Made by a program: the position numbers and the translations under genes. DNA of 64,000 nt. Origin: Coprinus comatus (Eukaryota > Basidiomycota > Agaricomycetes > Agaricales > Agaricaceae). The stretch is taken from contig JAWPGT010000017.1 in NCBI GenBank assembly GCA_034638255.1, forward strand, positions 372,001 through 436,000. Direction: 5' to 3'. Below the pieces are notes generated by a model, which saw nothing but the letters and a program-made list of their open reading frames with translations, had not been told where the DNA came from and did no database searches. The first letter of the stretch is position 1; every line of letters begins with the position of its first letter. Shown piece after piece: positions 57,664-64,000 of the stretch.

Positions 57664-59270
57664 ATGGAAAAGAAAAGACAAAAGCCAACTTTACGACGCA
57701 GTACACGCACCATATCACAGTCTACCACCTCCACCCCTTCCAACTATTACGTATCCTCCCAAAGTTCGTTAAATAAAAATCTACCTCCTCTTCCGCAACA
57801 AACAGACATGCACCGTTACCATGATTCCGTCCCCCAGGCGAGACTGATGTCCACAAATACTGTGACATATCATTCAAATATTTTCGGAGAGTTTGGGGAA
57901 GGAATGGAGGAAGTGATGCCGGTGGAGGGTACAAGTGATCCGCTCGACGCGATTATGGAGAACCGCTCGATATTGAGAGGACTCTCTTCACCCCCTCCAG
58001 GTCGCCATGGAAGACATAATCCCCAGGAGATTGAACATTACGAGGTTGTGGGGGGATGGACCCAGGACGCGTTCGGGAAACAGGTTTACATCGAGAAAGC
58101 AACCATAGAAGAAGTCAATGAGGAGGATGAAGAGGAGTTCATCCGGACTTTATTACCGAAGCCCAGTTCATTAGACTTTATGAATGACGAACACGAAAAC
58201 TCTAACCATTGGGTCATAACGGATCCATTACCAGGCCACACTACGCCTCCACCACCACCGAGACCAAAGGTCTGGAATGCATTCCCTCTTACGCCCTCCG
58301 TCGTCTCCCCTGTCCAGAAAGCAACCATTAATCCCAGTCCAGAGATCCCACCATTGTTTGGAAGCATGTACGCTTACTCTAATGGCCATGCAATTGAATA
58401 CGAGGAATCGGAAGAACATACTCCGCCACCTTGGTTGGCTGCTCTCGAAGCGCAACAAGATACGCGTTCTTCTTCAGGCTTTGAAGACTTGGAAGGCCGG
58501 GCAATACGCAAAACGATAGAAAAAATTGATGAGGGATTGAATAATTCAATGGCCCTCCGAGATGTACGTCGCATTCCATCTCTTGTCGTTTCAATTGTGA
58601 ATGGACTCGTTTCTTACAGTGGTTTCTTAAGCTATGCAAGACACACTTTCTACCAGCTCAAGTTGATGCTACATATCGCGTCCATCGGGCGTTGTCCACC
58701 GTTAAAGACGTAATGAATAGACGAAAAACGATACCCCAATCCCACTGGGACTTACGATCTGCCGAATGGCACCAAAAGTACGAAACTCGACTACTATCCA
58801 TTCAAGTGTATATGTTTTCTTCACGACAAATATCCACCCACCGCTAATATTGTCGTTTTTACTAGTTCATGCCAACGACTACAAGCAATACGCAGTTATG
58901 CCGAATCTCTCGTTCGTGAACCAAAGGAACGTCATTTTCCCATTCTACTGGATAAACTTCTAGCCCATGAGCGTAAATACAACGACGTTGCACGAAAGCT
59001 CCACGTAAGCTCCACTTCCAATCTTTCTTCCCATCGTTATGACAGTTGTTGATTGGTTATTCTTGCCTTAAGGCATCTTTTGACCGCTTGAAGTTGCGCC
59101 ACATACACGAAATGCTCATAGAAGCCTACACAGCTGAAGCCGAGATCCAAAGAACATACGCTGATCGTGCCGCAAGGAAGCGAGAATCATTTTTTAGAAA
59201 ACAAGTAGAGGCCAAAGTAAATAAGGAAGTGTTGAAAAAAGAATTTCTGACGATGAAGAGTTCTTGTTGA
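57664..59270 (+). CDS. Hypothetical protein with a C-terminal coiled coil
   Basis: Four exons join in phase. The N-terminal 300 residues are disordered (Pro/Ser/Thr and acidic patches such as EEVNEEDEEEFIRTLLPKP, GHTTPPPPPRPKVWNAF). From LEGRAIRKTIEKIDEGLNNS on the chain is helical: WFLKLCKTHFLPAQVDAT, YRVHRALSTVKDVMNRRKTI, AIRSYAESLVREPKERHF, DKLLAHERKYNDVARKLH, then the highly charged HIHEMLIEAYTAEAEIQRTY and EAKVNKEVLKKEFLTMKSSC. This looks like a coiled-coil adaptor, but I do not recognise a family. The start at 57664 (MEKKRQKPTLRRSTRT) is preferred; 57577 is in frame and could also be used. It follows the F-BAR gene by 160 bases on the same strand. Confidence 0.7.
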
Positions 59271-60142
59271 TGATGGTATAATAAAGGGCAGTCCGTTTTC
59301 TCCTCGTTCGGTATTCTTTTTTTTTGGGTTTTGTTGAATCTTGTCATACCCTGTGCTGTTGTTTTTTCTGTTGATTTCAGCTTTTGCTCTGTCGTTTTTC
59401 ATATTTTTGCTTTCCCTTCTATCTCTTGTGTTCACACTGTTCAATCATGCATCAGAACCAGTCAGCTTCAGTTTATCCTATCATCATACTTCTTCAACGT
59501 TATACCACCCACATTCCTCATGTTCTTCCTTCTTAAATCAAAGAACCGTGTCATCTGTTCCCTCCTATTCCCTTACGCAATGCTAAAAATTCAAACTCTC
59601 TAATTCCGGCTTCTCATGTATGATGTATGTAGTGTACTGTACAGTAAAAAAACCCATTCTCTCGTTCAAAACTAGTAACTAGATAGTTCTATTCCTAACG
59701 GTAACGACTCCACGCTTTTTGTATGTACTCGATGCTTCATGAAGATTCCATACAACGATTTATGAAAATGATTTTTTATGCATTTTTAAAAAAAGTTGTG
59801 GCTTGAACTTCTTTCATTCTAAGTTTGATCAACAAACGCCTCGTGTTAACCGCGTGTGGTTGAAAAAAACTACGTCATACTTAAACGCGACTTGACGCGT
59901 CAAAAGGAAGCGATCAGGTGATGTGAAACAATTACCAAATTCTATCTTCTGACTTTGCGTCTGTGTGTCACTTGGGTACACTTGGTCCATAATAACTTTA
60001 GTGACAGGTCTCGCTCTCTTTTCGTACAACGAGAACCATAAACTATATTCCATTCACTGGTACACCCTTCGTACCTTACTCTTCGGTTCAAAGATAAAAA
60101 AGATAAACAACAAGAACAAGAACAGGAACAGGAACAGTTACA
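59271..60142. other. Intergenic, 870 bp
   Basis: T-rich 3' region of the coiled-coil gene and promoter of CWC15. No coding region, RNA gene or repeat recognised. Confidence 0.5.
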
Positions 60143-61333
60143 ATGTCGACAGCACATAGACCTACATGGGATCCTGCTCAAGCTAAAGATGTTAAAGGAG
60201 GTTCTAGGCAATTCTCAGTAAGAGATATGGCTTCTCATACAAAGTTGAAATTCCGGTACGTTATAACAATAAATATACGTTTCTTCATGATTCATTTATA
60301 ACTAATATTCATATTTTTTTTTTGATTCAACTTATTAAAAATTACAGTCAAGTTGGACAAACTTCAACAGCTGAAGTTAAGAAACGAGATTTAAGAGCGG
60401 AATTGTTAATTGCAGAAGCTGAAGCTAAGAATAAGAAAAGGAAAGCTGAGGGAAAACCACCTTTACCTATTGAAGGGTTACAAATGATAACAGAAAAGAA
60501 GAGTGGTGGTGAAGATGATATGATTGTGGATAGTGAAAATGGTGAGAGTGAGAGTGTTGGTGAGGAGAGTAATAAGAGAAGGAAGTTGTTACAGGAGGCT
60601 TTGGAATTGGATAAAGATGATGATGATAGTGATGAGGAGGAGGAAGAGGAAAAAGAGAAAGAGAAGGATGGTGAGAGTGATGATGATGAAGGTGGTGAAA
60701 GAGTTAAAGGAAAGAAAAAGGAGGAAAGTGAAAGGTGTGTTGTTTGCTTTCGTATTTCTAGGGAGATTTGAGAGATGTTAATTCGTGGATGATATCTATC
60801 AGCGAAGAGGAAGAAGACTCGGATGACGAAGATGATGAAACAGCTGAACTTTTAAGGGAATTAGAGAAAATTAAAAGAGAAAGAGCGGATGAAAAAGCAA
60901 GAAAAGAAAGAGAACAACAGGCTCAAGACTCAGCTACCAGAGAAGTGGAAGTTGCAACTTCAAATCCTTTAATGAATCTTGCTGCTGCTCTTGGTCAAAA
61001 TCCTAATGGTTCTGGTTTGAATACTACCGTTCCTGGGACTTTTTCGGTGAAGAAACGTTGGGATGATGATCTAATATTCAAAAATCAAGCTATGGATACT
61101 AGGGACAAACCACAAGGTCAATTTATTAACGATTTGTTGAGGACTGAATTCCATAAGTGAGTGTTTTTTCTCAACCTCTCCTCCCTCCCCCGTATTGTGT
61201 CATGTGCCGCGTTCGGAACTGACGAGGATTTCTTTCTTCTCTCGTTATAGGAAGTTTATGGGCAAGTTTATTAAAGTATGTTTCTTTTCTTTTTGGTTTA
61301 CCGTATTGCTGACGTTATGATGAAAAATAGTAA
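60143..61333 (+). CDS. cwc15: Spliceosome protein CWC15 (Cwf15)
   Basis: Starts MSTAHRPTWDPAQAKDVKGG, a near-invariant CWC15 opening, then SRQFSVRDMASHTKLKFRQV. The middle is acidic (DKDDDDSDEEEEEEKEKEKD) and Lys-rich, with SEEEEDSDDEDDETAELL after an intron; the conserved end is NPLMNLAAALG, TVPGTFSVKKRWDDDLIFKN, QAMDTRDKPQGQFINDLLRT and EFHKKFMGKFIK. CWC15 is part of the Prp19-associated complex of the active spliceosome. The last intron (61276-61330) is followed by a TAA stop as the first codon of the last exon, giving the usual KFIK-type end. Without splicing the chain would run 13 unrelated residues further. Confidence 0.92.
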
Positions 61334-62514
61334 TTTCCTCCGCTTATACCCTTTGTATTCATATGTATCACCCGGTATAATATACTTTCAACCCCAATAT
61401 CATGGGAAGTATTTGTCCGACAATTTCGCAGCTTCTCTTGTTCTTGTTACGTTTTCAGGGATTAGAACAACCCAACGAATGTCACTTCACCACCCACCCC
61501 AAATTCCGAAATACTAGTAACTGTACAATACGCGCCGTTGCTGTACACTTGCGCCCACTAGAGGTCGGCAACATCATTCATATCCTTCTAGGTACTCTCG
61601 GTCAGCTGGTATATTGGCCATAGAAGATGATGATACCGGCAAAATGTTGCCTTCCCATTTCCAGGTTGAGAGTCGGCTGGGAGTTCTTATTGAACCCGCG
61701 GACGTCTCGTTTCGTGAATGGAATCTATTGTTTTTTCCTCACTTGTCATATCTCCGGTGTTCAGCTTGGATATCAAAACGGGGGACATAATCTGGAATAC
61801 AAATAATCGGTAAGCACGTCATTGGGCTTGACAGTCCCAATTACCTCAGTATTTTTTTTTTCTGCAACGTGTTCTACTAGGCTTTTGACGTTCGATTAAT
61901 ATATGGAAGGTAGAAACCGAGTGTTTGGAATAATCAAAATAATCAGCATGTAATGTCAAGATATTTGACACCCGTCATCATGGGTTCACTCCGTATGTGA
62001 AACTTCTGCCTCGAGTGTCCTCTAGTCTGATAAGAAGTTGATGGGACATTGATATCTCTTTGGTCCTACTATTGATCGGTTTTGTTGAACCTGTGCCGGG
62101 CAGTGGCTTGCACACCTTTCTTCTAAAAATAAGCCGTGCCAAGTGGTTCTAGCGGTAATCATGTGCAGCTACAGCAACAACAACCTTAGTATGGGCGCAT
62201 ATAGGCGCCTGTCCTTATCTTTTGATTATCGGTATATCCGTATTCCCAACTTTTACCTCGTTACGGTCCTTCTTGTTGATTTATTTCTCCCTCTTCCTTG
62301 AAAAAGGGTTACATAGCCGCCGGAATATAATGACAATCGATAAAAGTTGTTGAAACCCCCCGTAAACGCAAAACACGCCCACACCGTCCTATATAAGCAC
62401 CCACTCTACGCATTTACTTTTGTATACCACATTCCATCCCTGAGGTAAACCAAGACCTCCTACACCCTACCCCTCAGCATTCTAAATTATTCCCTCTGGC
62501 ACGAATTTCTAACG
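61334..62514. other. Intergenic, 1.2 kb
   Basis: No coding region with support. A TATA box near the right end is listed separately. I looked for a long terminal repeat or target-site duplication in front of the intronless edge gene and saw none. Confidence 0.5.
62390..62396 (+). promoter_or_regulatory. TATA box of the right-edge gene
   Basis: TATATAA, 125 bases upstream of the ATG at 62515. Confidence 0.5.
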
Positions 62515-62937
62515 ATGCCGACGCCTCAAGAGCAACTTCGTAATACTATCAATAACTTCAAGTTTTCTCGAGATTTGCCTCTTGATAAAGAGGTTTTAAC
62601 ACGTCGTATTAGGGAAGAAGTAAGAGCGACCTGTGATAAGGTTGCTTCTATCATATGTGATAGTATTTTGCAGGCCTTCAGAATCATTGAAGAGGATTTG
62701 GGTTTGAATGATGAAAGTGTAAGCGGGGATGAAAGTGTAAGTGGGGATGGAAGTTCGGATTCTCTTGAAACTCCCACCGCGCAGCGTATTCGTCCTCCTC
62801 CTACTACTACTACTCGTCCTCCTCCTTTTCTTGCTACAGCAGCACAGGCTGCACCTGTGAATGGCGCTCGTCAAACTCATGTTGAAGCACAACCAATTTC
62901 TATCCTGATGCCACCCCCAAGCCCAAGCCCAAGCCCA

Positions 62938-62972
<35 letters not shown>

Positions 62973-64000
62973 AGCTAGCACTGCTCCTGTTCCTCCTGTT
63001 CCACCGACTACCCCTGCCCCTAGACGCCAACGCAGACGACCGTCACCAAATGCAACTCCAGGGTCTAGTCGTTTGAATTCGATTACTGAAGTTCCTTCTC
63101 CGAATGAAGATCAGAGCCAGCGAGCCTCACCTCCATCGATTCCTATGCAACAATCACCGAACGCGATTGCGGCTGCAGTGCCTCATGGTGCGGTTCGGCA
63201 TTCAGAAGAACCCATCCCAAATCAAACCCAAACCCAAACCCAACCTCGACAATCGATACTTACAAACCGACCGTCATATACAAATATATCTGCAGAGCCC
63301 AATGCCAATGTGAATCTTCAAACTCAAACTACTCGCCGTTTATCAGGCCCTGATCCAAGGAACCAAGGATTCGGGGTTAACTTTGGCCAATCCCACGACC
63401 CGCTAGTGGCTGCTCGGGCTGCTGATGCTCCCCGTCCTGCCACTGCCACTTCAGGCAACTACACACCGTTCCAAACCCGACGAGCATCTTTCCACGCCTC
63501 CGTACCACCAGAAAATGTGAATCCTCCAATACCACTAAATGGGTTGTCCCGGGTTTCTGATGGCGTCTGGCAAGAACCTGTGTACCTTTCGCCTCGTTCT
63601 TATGGACCAGCGAGTAGGCCCGACATTCTTTATACTAGAGCACCGGTCGTACCTTTCCGTGAACTACCACCAAACTTGAAGTATGTTGGGAATGGGTTTT
63701 GGAAAGATCCGGCTTATTTTCCACCTGCTCCTCTGTATAACGGCGAATATACGGGTTATCCGTCATATCAACCACAACCTAATATGTATACTCCAGCTGT
63801 GATGGGTAGCCCTTCTCGGCCACCATCTTTGTTTAATCATTCTCGACCACACTCCACTCGCAGTCAATATCAACCATTGCCATACAGTCAGTATATGGCT
63901 TCACCTTGGGGAGTAGCGACGAACACACCCTATCAAACGCCTGGAGAAGGACCTGGGTTATATACATCCAGTACGCAATCTCAACTTTATTATGGAACAG
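62515..64000 (+). CDS. Low-complexity hypothetical protein, intronless, runs off right edge
   Basis: One open frame of at least 1486 bases begins MPTPQEQLRNTINNFKFSRD and stays open to the window end. The first 75 residues look folded and helical (LDKEVLTRRIREEVRATCDK, SIICDSILQAFRIIEEDLGL), then a disordered Pro/Gln/Asn-rich stretch with a repeated N-Q block near residue 145 and a repeated S-P block before it. Two related motifs occur about 40 residues apart: DGVWQEPVYLSPRSYGP and NGFWKDPAYFPPAPLYNG, i.e. G-x-W-x-[DE]-P-x-Y. The frame has no intron, in contrast with every other multi-kilobase gene in the window. It could be a lineage-specific protein, a retro-copied gene or a Gag-like protein; I do not recognise it. 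Confidence 0.65.

Noticed and set aside
1..64000. CRISPR arrays, operons and ribosome-binding sites
   Set aside because: The window is fungal nuclear DNA; no array of regular direct repeats was seen.

Overview
The window is a piece of a basidiomycete nuclear genome, most likely a mushroom-forming fungus (Agaricomycetes). Almost every gene is cut by many short introns of about 45-75 bases with GT..AG ends, several exons are only 10-14 bases long, and the multi-span DUF6534 family, the pyranose-dehydrogenase-like GMC enzyme and the C-tail membrane protein at 27.7-29.9 kb are families I associate with Agaricomycetes. No organelle, bacterial or viral genes are seen. I cannot name the species.

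Left third (1-17 kb) is accessory in character. Two tandem saccharopine-dehydrogenase-like genes on the minus strand are separated by a 413-bp element with hAT-type ends. Next come a secreted CAP/PR-1 protein, a convergent secreted GMC flavin oxidoreductase, and three tandem plus-strand DUF6534 membrane proteins, each in about 18 exons. A tRNA-Thr(UGU) with an 11-base intron closes the block.

Middle (17-31 kb): a membrane-anchored glutaredoxin-fold protein whose active-site cysteine is a serine; the replication-origin factor Sld3; a small heat-shock protein; a tRNA-Thr(AGU); a zinc-ribbon protein; a secreted GH30 galactanase-type hydrolase; a novel-looking small protein; a multi-span membrane protein; and a Yar1-like ankyrin protein.

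Right half (32-64 kb): a flavin oxidoreductase with a very large disordered insert; a RhoGEF-BAR-SH3 protein and the Golgi Ca2+/Mn2+ pump PMR1 packed 85 bases apart; an aldo-keto reductase; a 1-kb inverted repeat with telomere-like motifs; then housekeeping genes EFG1 (rRNA processing), ELP1 (Elongator), an F-BAR/SH3 cytokinesis-type protein, an unknown coiled-coil protein, and CWC15 (spliceosome). An intronless low-complexity gene runs off the right edge.

The best leads are the long inverted repeat at 47.65-48.68 kb, the cysteine-less glutaredoxin-fold protein, the oxidoreductase with an insert and no visible flavin-attachment residues, the five single-base frame breaks in ELP1, the stop-codon-only last exon of CWC15, and the edge gene with a repeated G-x-W motif. 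Intron positions given below were worked out by eye from splice sites and reading phase.
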